64,000 nt of DNA from Methylophaga sp. OBS4 (lineage in GTDB: Bacteria; Pseudomonadota; Gammaproteobacteria; Nitrosococcales; Methylophagaceae), in NCBI RefSeq assembly GCF_026319305.1, contig NZ_JAPDMV010000006.1, forward strand, positions 1 through 64,000. Direction: 5' to 3'. Shown piece by piece: positions 9,119-16,562 of the stretch. The notes beneath the pieces are model-generated. The model saw nothing but the letters and a program-made list of their open reading frames with translations, did not search any database and was not told where the DNA came from. How positions within the stretch are numbered: the first letter of the stretch is position 1; each line of letters starts with the position of its first letter. The position numbers and the translations under genes are program-made.

Positions 9119-9342
9119 CACACCGTCCTTTCAGCGCCGACAAGAATATAATAAAACCGAAAAAAACTGATTCAGTTGAGTCACATAGCTATCAGCATAA
9201 TCCGACTCAAGCAGACCTGCAATAACCATGGTTTCCTGAGAAGCAAGGCTGCTATGGAGGAGACGTGATTATTTTTTAATCAGAAATGATAAAAACAGGC
9301 GCAAGAGATATTTAGAGATTTACACACGATTTAATCACAGAC

Positions 9343-9365
9343 TTATCCACAGATTTTGTGAATAA
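9343..9365. promoter_or_regulatory. Inverted pair of DnaA-box sequences
   Basis: TTATCCACA (9343-9351, perfect consensus) is followed by TGTGAATAA (9357-9365), the complement of TTATTCACA, which fits TTWTNCACA. They lie in an AT-rich, gene-free stretch (9119-9494) between sixA and the RHH gene. Confidence 0.5.
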
Positions 9366-9451
9366 ATAAAACAACGCTGACAGCATAAAAAAGAAGGTAT
9401 AAAAGACAGCAATGAAAAACAGTGGTGCCATATCTTCATTATGGCGCGCAT

Positions 9452-9479
9452 CATATTATAATTTCATTATCATAATATG
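9452..9479. promoter_or_regulatory. Palindrome upstream of the RHH gene (candidate autoregulatory operator)
   Basis: CATATTAT (9452-9459) and ATAATATG (9472-9479) form a dyad with a 12-base centre, ending 15 bases before the RHH start codon. Ribbon-helix-helix proteins commonly bind such sites in their own promoters. Confidence 0.4.
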
Positions 9480-9494
9480 ACCCAGAGATAATGA

Positions 9495-9695
9495 ATGGAA
9501 AACAAGACGGCACGGTTAACGGTACTTATTGACCCAAACAAGAAAAAAGCGTTTGAGAAATTATGTGAATCACAGGATTTAACGGCTTCCCAAGTTGTTC
9601 GGCAACTTATTCGCGACTATCTGGATGAACATGGCGTAGCTTATAGCCGGGATGTACCACAAAAAAATCCACTGGTGGCAGATAAGACACGATAA
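9495..9695 (+). CDS. Ribbon-helix-helix DNA-binding protein (CopG/Arc type)
   Basis: A 66-residue protein. ARLTVLIDPNKKKAFEKLC supplies the beta strand and first helix, and TASQVVRQLIRDYL the second helix of an RHH fold. No toxin gene follows; the next gene is convergent SulP, so it is a lone regulator rather than a visible antitoxin. Start ATG after CCAGAGATAATGA. Confidence 0.7.
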   Translation: MENKTARLTVLIDPNKKKAFEKLCESQDLTASQVVRQLIRDYLDEHGVAYSRDVPQKNPLVADKTR

Positions 9696-9708
9696 GCACT
9701 ATTTTGTA

Positions 9709-11472
9709 TTAATCATCCGATTTTCGTTGCTTATCATCGCGCATGAAATAGTCACGGCTGGTTGCCAGCACTGTGTTGGCTATGTCAGAAAAAATCATGC
9801 TTTCGGCTTCAGCCAATGCCGGATCTTCCACTGCCAGTTGCCGGCATGCTGATAGCGCCAGACTGAAATCCTTGAAATTATTATGTTGACCGATCAATTC
9901 AACGATACCGGCTTTGATCAGCTTGGCTGCCACGCGTTCGTTAGCACCTGAAATCATTACCTTTACATTTCGTTTGTGTAAATCCTGAATGACTTCTTCC
10001 AGCGTTTGTAATCCGGTGACATCAATGAACGGCACCCATTTCAGTCTGATAATGAGTATATACGGGTCAGTATGCGTTCCGGCTAATGCCCGTTCAAAAT
10101 TCTCAACCACACCGAAGAAAAATGGCCCTTCGACCGTAAACACCTGTACACCGGGTGGTAACTGGGTTATTCCCTGGTGTGCGAATTCCTGAACAAGTTC
10201 TTGTTCAGTGGCTTGCCTGACTTCGACACTTGTTGCCATGCGATGCAAAAAATGCAGGGTGGCAAGAATGACACCGATATTAACTGCTACGACCAAGTCA
10301 GCAAATACGGTTAAAGTGAAAGTAATCAGCAGGATCGCAACATCCGCTCTAGGAGCACGTTTGACCATTTTTATAAAATGTCTGGCTTCGCTCATATTCC
10401 AGGCGACAACGAACAGGATGGCGGCCAGTGCTGCCAGTGGAATATGAGACGCTAACGGGGCCAAGAACAGTAGGATGGCAACCAGTGTGGCTGAGTGAAT
10501 AATGCCTGAAATTGGGCTGGTGCCGCCATTTCTGATATTAGTCGCGGTACGGGCAATCGCCCCCGTTGCCGCAAAACCGCCGAACAGTGGTGAAACAATA
10601 TTGGCCAGTCCCTGCCCGATAAGTTCTTGGTTGGAGTTATGTCTGGTTCCGGCCATGCCGTCTGCGACGACGGCAGACAGGAGGGATTCAATAGAGCCCA
10701 GCATGGCAATTGTAAAGGCCGGGCCGATCAGGGTAATGATCTGCGTCAGATCGAAGCTGGGTAAATGAAAGGACGGTAAGCCCTCCGGAATCCCACCGAA
10801 AGTTGAGCCAATAGTGCGTACCCCATCAAAATCAAATACGGCCTGTATTGATGTCACGACGATCATTGCAATCAGAGGGCTTGGGATGCGTTTGAGCCCG
10901 GGAATTCCGGAAGTATAAATAACCAGTACCAGCGAGATGGTGGCCAATACTGTTGTTGTCAGATGCATTTCGGGGAACACCTGCAACAAATGGAACAGTT
11001 TGGTGTGGAAGTGCTCTCCCTCGATGGCGGGTAGTCCAAAAAAATATTTCCATTGTCCAACCCAGATGATGACACCAATCCCTGCGGTGAAACCGAGGAT
11101 GACCGGATCGGGAATAAACTTGATGATCGCGCCCATCCGGGTAACGCCCAGCAGCAGCAATATGATTCCCGCCATCAGGGTCGCGACCTGCAGGCCCTCT
11201 ATACCATATTGAGACGAAATGCTGGCAAGTACCACAATGAAGGCCCCGGTAGGACCGGCAATTTGCAGTCGAGAGCCGCCAAATATTGATACGCAAAAAC
11301 CCGCAATGATGGCCGTATAGATTCCCTGTTCTGGTTTGGCGCCTGAGGCAATAGCAAAAGCCATGGCTAACGGGAGTGCCACGATACCGACAATTACACC
11401 TGAGACAATGTTGGGCAGCCAGTGATGCCTGGTTAGCAAACCTGCACGATGCGCTTCGATCACCGCCAGCAT
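9709..11472 (-). CDS. SulP family anion transporter with STAS domain
   Basis: A 587-residue SLC26/SulP permease. The N-terminal transmembrane domain contains the family signature (VGIVALPLAMAFAIASGAKPEQGIYT, GLQIAGPTGAF-like GSRLQIAGPTGAFIV) and the QGLANIVSPLFGGFAATGAIARTATN motif. The STAS domain occupies about 440-560 (VFTVEGPFFFG...IDVTGLQTLEE). Substrate could be sulfate, bicarbonate or another anion; sequence alone does not tell. The 3' end is convergent with the RHH gene, 13 bases apart. Confidence 0.85.
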   Translation of the reverse strand: MLAVIEAHRAGLLTRHHWLPNIVSGVIVGIVALPLAMAFAIASGAKPEQGIYTAIIAGFCVSIFGGSRLQIAGPTGAFIVVLASISSQYGIEGLQVATLMAGIILLLLGVTRMGAIIKFIPDPVILGFTAGIGVIIWVGQWKYFFGLPAIEGEHFHTKLFHLLQVFPEMHLTTTVLATISLVLVIYTSGIPGLKRIPSPLIAMIVVTSIQAVFDFDGVRTIGSTFGGIPEGLPSFHLPSFDLTQIITLIGPAFTIAMLGSIESLLSAVVADGMAGTRHNSNQELIGQGLANIVSPLFGGFAATGAIARTATNIRNGGTSPISGIIHSATLVAILLFLAPLASHIPLAALAAILFVVAWNMSEARHFIKMVKRAPRADVAILLITFTLTVFADLVVAVNIGVILATLHFLHRMATSVEVRQATEQELVQEFAHQGITQLPPGVQVFTVEGPFFFGVVENFERALAGTHTDPYILIIRLKWVPFIDVTGLQTLEEVIQDLHKRNVKVMISGANERVAAKLIKAGIVELIGQHNNFKDFSLALSACRQLAVEDPALAEAESMIFSDIANTVLATSRDYFMRDDKQRKSDD

Positions 11473-11743
11473 AGGGAAACCTGTTTAAGCTGATTTTATG
11501 AAAACAAAATTATAATGACATGTTAATCATATGTGTACAGCAATCATCTGGCTTATTTAACGACCATCAGTATTGAATGAGCCGTCATGGTGATCTGTAA
11601 ATCATGAAATATCTGGAATCCATTATGCGGTATGGGATATTTACCGGATAAATGCACTGGAAAAAACCGGGGGCCTGAGCAGGGATATGCCAGTGAGAAA
11701 AACTGAGGAGAGGCTAAATTGCCCGAGAAATGAGCGGAGAAAT

Positions 11744-11779
11744 AAAAAAGCCCCCGAAGCAAAAAACTTCCGGGGCTTT
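11744..11779 (-). terminator. Rho-independent terminator, original tRNA-Thr terminator
   Basis: On the minus strand a stem (AAAGCCCCGGAAG pairing with CTTCGGGGGCTTT, one mismatch) is followed by TTTTTTATT. It lies ten bases beyond attL on the host side, where the 3' flank of the tRNA-Thr gene stood before the prophage inserted. Confidence 0.75.
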
Positions 11780-11788
11780 CAATATTCA

Positions 11789-11835
11789 TGGAGCCGGTGA
11801 TAGGACTTGAACCTACGACCCGCTGATTACAAATC
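11789..11835. repeat. attL: duplicated 3' half of tRNA-Thr
   Basis: 47 bases identical to 50699-50745, running from the CCA end through the anticodon loop. The sequence then diverges, so this copy is only a tRNA remnant and not a functional gene. Confidence 0.95.
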
Positions 11836-11875
11836 TAGGTGCGTTATTATTTATATCAATGCTTTAGGTTGTTTT

Positions 11876-11939
11876 ATTTTAGGGAGTGCCGCCATTTTCA
11901 GTCTTTAATAATCAAAGGTTTATAGATTATTTTAGGGAG
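11876..11939 (+). repeat. Left attachment-arm repeats ATTTTAGGGAG (2 copies)
   Basis: Direct copies of ATTTTAGGGAG at 11876-11886 and 11929-11939, in the same orientation as two copies beside attR. Directly repeated motifs on both sides of the core are the pattern of integrase arm-type binding sites. Confidence 0.6.
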
Positions 11940-11944
11940 GTAAT

Positions 11945-12136
11945 TTAATCTTTAATTGATGGCTCGCCTTCAGAAAAGCTTATTGTTGTTATCCTGTCGC
12001 TCTCATCAGTAATACCAAGAACAACGGACATGTTCTCCGGTTCTCCTTCTATTTTTATATAGGTGATATCCTCGTTTCCCCACCCAGCCAAACGAACAGC
12101 TCTGTCAATTTTTGTTCCAATATCGTTACCTTTCAT
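11945..12136 (-). CDS. Small phage protein, unknown function
   Basis: A 63-residue protein with no recognised domain, acidic and ending SFSEGEPSIKD. Its ATG overlaps the stop of the zinc-ribbon gene (ATGA). It is the last gene of the minus-strand early operon, next to the left arm repeats. Confidence 0.55.
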   Translation of the reverse strand: MKGNDIGTKIDRAVRLAGWGNEDITYIKIEGEPENMSVVLGITDESDRITTISFSEGEPSIKD

Positions 12137-12336
12137 GGCTGTCTTACCTCGCAGTAGTTATTGTCTTCTGGCACCCAGTTGCATTTTTCACACCGATGCT
12201 TTCCGTTCGGGCACAAGCAGAGTCGTTGGCGGCCGCACCTTGGGCACGGCTCTGAAATATATTCGCCAAGTTCCCATTGTTGGTGAAGCCTTTCTTCTTC
12301 CTCTCGTTGCTTCTCCCAGTCATCAATAAGTGACAT
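12133..12336 (-). CDS. Small zinc-ribbon phage protein
   Basis: 67 residues with CPRCGRQRLCLCPNGKHRCEKC, a cysteine-rich probable zinc ribbon. It starts two bases after the stop codon of the integrase-tail fragment, suggesting that it originally followed an integrase gene directly. Specific function unknown. Confidence 0.6.
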   Translation of the reverse strand: MSLIDDWEKQREEEERLHQQWELGEYISEPCPRCGRQRLCLCPNGKHRCEKCNWVPEDNNYCEVRQP

Positions 12337-12338
12337 GC

Positions 12339-12458
12339 TTACTCCCCGCTCGGTTTAACAACCGGAATTGATTTGTCGTAAACACCCATCATACGCTGGC
12401 TGCGGTGGCCGGCGTCGTCTTGTTTGTCTGCGCGGGTGCCTTCGGTGTCGGTGATGCC
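12339..12458 (-). pseudogene. Duplicated integrase C-terminal fragment
   Basis: 120 bases about 90% identical (12 differences) to the last 120 bases of the intact integrase gene (12671-12790). It encodes 39 residues, 36 of them identical, including AGHRSQRMMGVYDKS with the catalytic His/Arg/Tyr region, and ends in its own TAA. The upstream reading frame belongs to the unrelated gene 12459-12674, so this is a remnant. Confidence 0.85.
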
Positions 12459-12674
12459 TTATATCCCAGAAATCATTTGGCACACGATAATTATTATAAA
12501 TAACGCCACCATAATATTTATCGGACGTTCACGTCTTATGCGTTGCTTTTGATGTTCGCGCTCTATTTCTGCCCTGATCCTCATCCAGCACTGAGCTGTC
12601 ATTGGGAATTGATATTCAGGCCCATTTGATAGGGTTGCCCAAAATTCTTGCGGTTCTTTCTTCTTCATCCTCAT
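12459..12674 (-). CDS. Small phage membrane protein, unknown function
   Basis: 71 residues, basic N-terminal part and one C-terminal hydrophobic helix (INIMVALFIIIIVCQMISGI). The ATG overlaps the integrase stop. It stops exactly at the border with the duplicated integrase fragment, so its 3' end may be truncated by that junction. Confidence 0.5.
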   Translation of the reverse strand: MRMKKKEPQEFWATLSNGPEYQFPMTAQCWMRIRAEIEREHQKQRIRRERPINIMVALFIIIIVCQMISGI

Positions 12675-13831
12675 TCCCCACTCGGTTTAACAACCGGAAT
12701 TGATTTGTCATAGACATCCATCATGCGCTGGCTGCGGTGGCCGGCGGCATCTTGTTTATCTGCACGGGTGCCTTGGGTGTCGGTGATGCCTTTTCGTTTG
12801 AGGTCGTGCAGGCTGAAGCGTTGTTCCTGGGTGATGATCGGGTTTTCACCTTCTAGCGCCCGGGTGATGAGTCTTTGCCAGGCTGTTTCGAGGGATGACT
12901 TTTTCAGTATGGCACCCGTTTTGGTGACAACCAGCGGCCGGTCTTCTGGTTTGACGGGTACCGGCATTTTCTTTTTCGCCCAAATCTTGTTGCGTCGTGT
13001 GATCAGCGCGTTCCACGCTGCCTTGAGTCTGTCGTTCCAGGCGGCGATGTTGGTGCGGCTGCCTTTTCTTCTCTGGCACAAGGCGCCAAGTTCGGTGTAG
13101 TGCGATTCGTTCATGTTGACTATCTCGATGCCTCGCATGCGGCAGAGGTAGGCAATTTCCATCACGGCCCAGATGTATTCCGGGCAGCTGTCTTTGGCGT
13201 TGACTGTTCTGGCGCCACATTCTTTGGCGTAGGCCAGCATTTTCATGTAGGCGTCGTTATCAACGTAGTGTTGCTTTGGCTTTTCTTTTGCCTGTTTGAT
13301 GCCCTGGGCATAGTTCTCGTTGACATAGCCGCGCTCAAGACCCCAGCCGAGCAGGCGGCGTAGGTAGCGCAGGGCGTGGTTGGCAGCAGAGGGGCCGCGC
13401 ACTTCGATGATCTGATCCATGAGTTTGCGAACCATTGGGCGTGACCATTGGCTCAGGCCAACAGCACCGAGTAGGATCTGTTTTTTGGTAGGATGTTTGG
13501 CGATGATGTTACTGCAGTATTGGTAGTCCTTGCGAGTGCCTTTCTCTAGCTGCTTGAAGTCGGTGCTTGCCTGAAACTTGCCGGTGAGCCAATTGAATGT
13601 GTTCGGATCAATGCCGTTATACTCTTCGATGAGTTTGTGCAGTTGGCTGAGGGTGGCATCGCGTCCGGCGATGCGTTTGGTGCGTTGCCTGCCGGTTTCG
13701 TCTCTGTAAGTTGTAAACCAGCGGCCACGGCCGGAGTTGTCCCAGTAGCAGTTGTCAGGCAGCTTATCCTGCGCGATATGTGCTGGGATGTTGGGGTTAT
13801 GCTTGTTACGTTTACGGCCTCTGTTTTCCAT
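12671..13831 (-). CDS. int: Tyrosine-type phage integrase
   Basis: Site-specific recombinase acting at the tRNA-Thr attachment sites. The N-terminal part carries an arm-binding segment (about 1-90) and SAM-like core-binding domain. The catalytic domain shows Arg in CRMRGIEIVN, HDLKRKG, and AGHRSQRMMDVYDKS supplying His, Arg and the nucleophilic Tyr. I choose ATG 13831; an upstream in-frame TTG (13858) would overlap the 54-codon gene further. It is followed by an ATGA-coupled small gene, then by a duplicated copy of its own 3' end. Confidence 0.9.
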   Translation of the reverse strand: MENRGRKRNKHNPNIPAHIAQDKLPDNCYWDNSGRGRWFTTYRDETGRQRTKRIAGRDATLSQLHKLIEEYNGIDPNTFNWLTGKFQASTDFKQLEKGTRKDYQYCSNIIAKHPTKKQILLGAVGLSQWSRPMVRKLMDQIIEVRGPSAANHALRYLRRLLGWGLERGYVNENYAQGIKQAKEKPKQHYVDNDAYMKMLAYAKECGARTVNAKDSCPEYIWAVMEIAYLCRMRGIEIVNMNESHYTELGALCQRRKGSRTNIAAWNDRLKAAWNALITRRNKIWAKKKMPVPVKPEDRPLVVTKTGAILKKSSLETAWQRLITRALEGENPIITQEQRFSLHDLKRKGITDTQGTRADKQDAAGHRSQRMMDVYDKSIPVVKPSGE

Positions 13832-13976
13832 GCCTAATACTCTTGAGAGACCTGCCAAGCCGATTTACTGCATCAGCAGCTTCTCTGCAGGTTTTGGCGC
13901 CTCTTGATAAGTCATTAGCCAGCTTTTGATTGTCAATCTGCTGGCAAGAATCTCTCTTAGAAGATGTGTTTTTCAT
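13812..13976 (-). CDS. 54-codon phage ORF overlapping the integrase start
   Basis: Begins MKNTSSKRDSCQQIDNQKL two bases after the DUF4224 stop and runs 20 bases into the integrase gene in another frame. Basic and hydrophilic, no recognised family. Tight coupling on both sides is the main support. Confidence 0.45.
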   Translation of the reverse strand: MKNTSSKRDSCQQIDNQKLANDLSRGAKTCREAADAVNRLGRSLKSIRHGKQRP

Positions 13977-13978
13977 GA

Positions 13979-14182
13979 TTACAAGATATCTCCATCACCC
14001 TGATGCTGGTCATTTACTATACCACCGGCAGCGTTGACCAGGGCAAGCGTAGTCCAGCAGCCTTTGCGACTGGGGAAGTAGCGAATGCCACTTTGACGCA
14101 GGACGCGCTCAACGTCCCCGGCACGTTCGTAGCCGGTGAGCTCCTTCAGGTCATCAAATTTTAGGACGTTTTGGTTTGTCAT
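13979..14182 (-). CDS. DUF4224 domain protein, possible excisionase
   Basis: 67 residues from ATG 14182. VLKFDDLKELTGYERAGDVERVLRQSGI reads as a winged-helix/MerR-like DNA-binding segment of the DUF4224 family, found just before integrase genes in many prophages. Position and size suit a recombination directionality factor, but this is an inference. Start preferred because it forms an ATGA overlap with 14179-14274. Confidence 0.65.
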   Translation of the reverse strand: MTNQNVLKFDDLKELTGYERAGDVERVLRQSGIRYFPSRKGCWTTLALVNAAGGIVNDQHQGDGDIL

Positions 14183-14274
14183 TTCCAACCTATAGCGTGA
14201 CAAATAAGCTCGAATAGAACGTAAGCTGTAAGAAACGCTGCCAGAGCTATGCGGACCGCTTCATCAGGACTCAT
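14179..14274 (-). CDS. 31-residue single-helix membrane peptide
   Basis: MSPDEAVRIALAAFLTAYV, continuing to a hydrophobic stretch and ending AIGWK. Overlaps genes on both sides (11 bases and ATGA), with AGAAGGATG before the start. Function unknown. Confidence 0.45.
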   Translation of the reverse strand: MSPDEAVRIALAAFLTAYVLFELICHAIGWK

Positions 14275-14668
14275 CATCCTTCTCCTGCTGGCTTTGTCGA
14301 TCTTCACTTGTTGATAGATATTTTGGTACGCCCAGCTGTTTTTCTATGGCGCTTGTCACCTCATGCGCATCAACCTTCAACTTTTTGCCAAGGGCCGACA
14401 GCAGGACAATATCTTTTCCATCTTCGCGACCTACGGTAATCGTGAGTTCACCATCAGTGACCTCGTCTGTATCCTCTATTAATAAAACCAAGCCCGCTAA
14501 AAGCGCCCCTATGTGAGCAATCAATAGAAGCATCATCCTCAGAAAACCAGAACCAAACCCATCCAGTGGAGCCCACCACTTGATGTCAAAGCCAGCATAG
14601 AGCCCCGCTGAGATGCTAAACAAAGACACTAGGGTTAATCCCGCTAAGTTTTTTAATGATTTCATCAC
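14264..14668 (-). CDS. Phage membrane protein with two transmembrane helices
   Basis: 134 residues: a helix at about 8-27 and another at about 42-64 (LRMMLLLIAHIGALLAGLVLLI), then an acidic soluble tail ending QQEKDDES. ATGA-coupled to the upstream gene. No family recognised. Confidence 0.6.
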   Translation of the reverse strand: MMKSLKNLAGLTLVSLFSISAGLYAGFDIKWWAPLDGFGSGFLRMMLLLIAHIGALLAGLVLLIEDTDEVTDGELTITVGREDGKDIVLLSALGKKLKVDAHEVTSAIEKQLGVPKYLSTSEDRQSQQEKDDES

Positions 14669-14991
14669 TCATTCTCCCGTTGCTCTGCGTTGTTAATTGC
14701 CTGTATCGCCTTAGCAATTGCCGGAGGCTGATCATCTTCGTTCAAAAATCTGGAGTCGTACTCATCCTTGTATGCGTATTTGGTAACCAGGGTTTTTAAT
14801 GCATCAAGCATTTTCTTGTTGCTCTGTTGAAGTTGCTCATAGCCGTTGATGCGTTTCAGGATTTCTTCTGAGCCTGACTCAAAGCAATCCAGCACCCACA
14901 TGCCGTTTTCATCGTGGATTGATACAAGTTCAACACCTTCATCATTCCAAAATGAGTTACCAATAAAGTGTTGGCCTATTAGTTCATTCAT
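14665..14991 (-). CDS. Hypothetical phage protein
   Basis: 108 residues, acidic, with an N-terminal beta-rich part (GVELVSIHDENGMWVLDCF) and a helical C-terminal half. Coupled to its neighbour by an ATGA overlap. No recognisable domain. Confidence 0.55.
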   Translation of the reverse strand: MNELIGQHFIGNSFWNDEGVELVSIHDENGMWVLDCFESGSEEILKRINGYEQLQQSNKKMLDALKTLVTKYAYKDEYDSRFLNEDDQPPAIAKAIQAINNAEQRENE

Positions 14992-15012
14992 CGTTGTTCT
15001 CCGCGGTGCTGA

Positions 15013-15336
15013 CTATGACCCTACCTGAAGATCGGTGCCATCCCACACAAACTCTTCAAGCGGGAAGTGTGCGCCGCAACTCACACAGAAAGTGCCGTTG
15101 TAAAACCCAGGATCTCTAGCGTAAGTCTCAGCTATGGACTGATTCATGCTAGTCAGCCCCCCACACGTATTATGTATGTATGACCTGCGCACTGGCCTAA
15201 CAAAGCCTTTAGCTCGTTCTTCTGGCGATAAAACGACATAATCTTTTTGCTGGCCATTTTCTTTTAATGTTGTGTGGCTTTGATCCTCAGGGACAGGGCT
15301 GCCACTTACTAATTCAGTTTTTGATTTTGCTTCCAT
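15013..15336 (-). CDS. Conserved phage protein with Cys pairs
   Basis: 107 residues from ATG 15336 (after GGAG; an upstream GTG is weaker). The second half VRPVRRSYIHNTCGGL...SIAETYARDPGFYNGTFC-x-x-CGAHFP resembles a small conserved protein of many tailed-phage early regions, with three cysteines able to hold a metal. Function unknown. Confidence 0.65.
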   Translation of the reverse strand: MEAKSKTELVSGSPVPEDQSHTTLKENGQQKDYVVLSPEERAKGFVRPVRRSYIHNTCGGLTSMNQSIAETYARDPGFYNGTFCVSCGAHFPLEEFVWDGTDLQVGS

Positions 15337-15524
15337 TGGGCACACTCCGTATTGGCGTTTTGTATAACCGGCTTAAGGTCTTTTGCACTGACTGTTTTCA
15401 CCTGAAGCAATAACGTGTTTTTTGTTACGCCAGGGTGTTCGGTGTACTCATATCCAGCGTCATCAAGATGCTTCTTGAATATGGCCAGCTTCCAAGCGTC
15501 AATTGCCACTCCTGCTGTCATCAT
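15309..15524 (-). CDS. Hypothetical phage protein
   Basis: 71 residues (AWKLAIFKKHLDDAGYEYTEH...). Preceded by a good GAGGTGAAATT ribosome site; its end overlaps the next gene by 28 bases. No domain recognised. Confidence 0.55.
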   Translation of the reverse strand: MMTAGVAIDAWKLAIFKKHLDDAGYEYTEHPGVTKNTLLLQVKTVSAKDLKPVIQNANTECAQWKQNQKLN

Positions 15525-15533
15525 AATTTCACC

Positions 15534-15704
15534 TCAACACGTTGTTTTGATTCGACGGAGCAGCTTGCAGGGGCGGTTTAGGTTGCGTCCGTATTTGCCG
15601 CGCCGCCGGGCCGAACAACCAAAACTTTTAAGTGACGGGATTGCCTGCTCTGCTTGTGTGCCCAGCATCGCCATGGCTTGCATAAAGGATGAGTGACTAA
15701 TCAT
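15534..15704 (-). CDS. Small basic phage protein
   Basis: 56 residues, [20 protein letters not shown] with a strongly basic tail ([21 protein letters not shown]). Starts inside the csrA stop region (ATGATTAG). Coupling and basic composition suggest a real, possibly nucleic-acid-binding peptide. Confidence 0.5.
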   Translation of the reverse strand: MISHSSFMQAMAMLGTQAEQAIPSLKSFGCSARRRGKYGRNLNRPCKLLRRIKTTC

Positions 15705-15885
15705 TGATCACCGCCTTTGGCTTCTCAGCTTGGATGCGGTCGTAGATTTCCTCTCGATGCACGGAGACATCCTTGGGTGCTTCAACACCGATCCTGACTT
15801 GGTTGCCTTTGACGCCGAGCACGTTGACTACAACGTCATCGCCGATGATGAGTGTTTCGCCTATGCGGCGGGTGAGTATTAGCAT
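15697..15885 (-). CDS. csrA: Phage-borne CsrA (carbon storage regulator)
   Basis: 62 residues with the canonical [17 protein letters not shown] start, Arg6-Arg7, [25 protein letters not shown] core and a charged tail. CsrA dimers bind GGA-containing leaders and control translation and stability of host mRNAs. It lies inside the minus-strand early operon, 12 bases after the upstream gene, so it is expressed with phage early functions. Confidence 0.93.
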   Translation of the reverse strand: MLILTRRIGETLIIGDDVVVNVLGVKGNQVRIGVEAPKDVSVHREEIYDRIQAEKPKAVIND

Positions 15886-15897
15886 GATTCCTTTCCT

Positions 15898-16422
15898 CTA
15901 TTTGGTTTGAAATGGCACACCGCAGATCTCGCCCACGGATTTAAAAAACTGCTCAAGTTCTGGCGCTCTCCAGCAGTGCTGAACATAAGTCCTAGCTTTT
16001 GGGGAGTAGTGGTGGCTGTTTCTTTCAAGATGCGCCAGGGCATCTGTTTCAGTGAAAAAACAGCCCGAGTATTTCTCTCTCTGCTTTTCACGGAAAACTT
16101 GCATATCGCTGCGGCGCAGAACATCCTCTAGTTCCCAGATAAAGTCGACGCCATCACCATCAGCATCAACGAAGTCATTTTCAGTGAAATACTCAGCTTG
16201 GATCAGCACAGAGCAGATTTCCTCAATCGTTTCTCCAACGGCTACTTGCTCTGAGTCGCTCACGACAACCAACCGATCCCATTCGTCTTCGTGATATGAC
16301 GCGACATATTCAATGTCTTCAATCTGGTAAAAGTAGGGCGTGGCTGTAATTCGGTTATCTTGCTGATTCATCTGATTGATGAAGTTCGCAACATACTCCA
16401 TGTGATTAATTTGATCGGTCAT
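15898..16422 (-). CDS. Conserved phage protein (nucleic-acid-region hypothetical)
   Basis: 174 residues, acidic. The C-terminal segment SGCFFTETDALAHLERNSHHYSPKARTYV resembles a motif repeated in many phage early-region proteins of unknown role. ATGA-coupled to the zinc-ribbon gene upstream. No catalytic motif seen. Confidence 0.6.
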   Translation of the reverse strand: MTDQINHMEYVANFINQMNQQDNRITATPYFYQIEDIEYVASYHEDEWDRLVVVSDSEQVAVGETIEEICSVLIQAEYFTENDFVDADGDGVDFIWELEDVLRRSDMQVFREKQREKYSGCFFTETDALAHLERNSHHYSPKARTYVQHCWRAPELEQFFKSVGEICGVPFQTK

Positions 16423-16562
16423 CCTTCTTCCTCCATTTCCTGAACAGCTTGTGCTGTTGGTTTTTCACACCACGGGCAGTGCCGGATGTCTTCATCGTGT
16501 TGGTCTTGATGTGCTTCCCAGTCGTGGTGACAGCGGGTGCATTGGTATTTGCGGGTGGTCAT
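16419..16562 (-). CDS. Small zinc-ribbon protein
   Basis: 47 residues from ATG 16562: MTTRKYQCTRCHHDWEAHQ then HCPWCEKP give two CxxC knuckles. The start overlaps the methyltransferase stop; a longer in-frame start lies inside the methyltransferase gene and is rejected. Confidence 0.65.
   Translation of the reverse strand: MTTRKYQCTRCHHDWEAHQDQHDEDIRHCPWCEKPTAQAVQEMEEEG

Noticed and set aside
9495-9695. Antitoxin of a toxin-antitoxin pair
   Set aside because: The RHH protein has no adjacent small toxin gene; the next gene is a convergent SulP transporter.
11553-11789. 78-codon minus-strand ORF beside attL
   Set aside because: Starts in attL and reads through the terminator hairpin; no recognisable features.
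11789-11835. Second tRNA-Thr gene at the left end
   Set aside because: Only the 3' half is present; no D arm or 5' acceptor strand follows.
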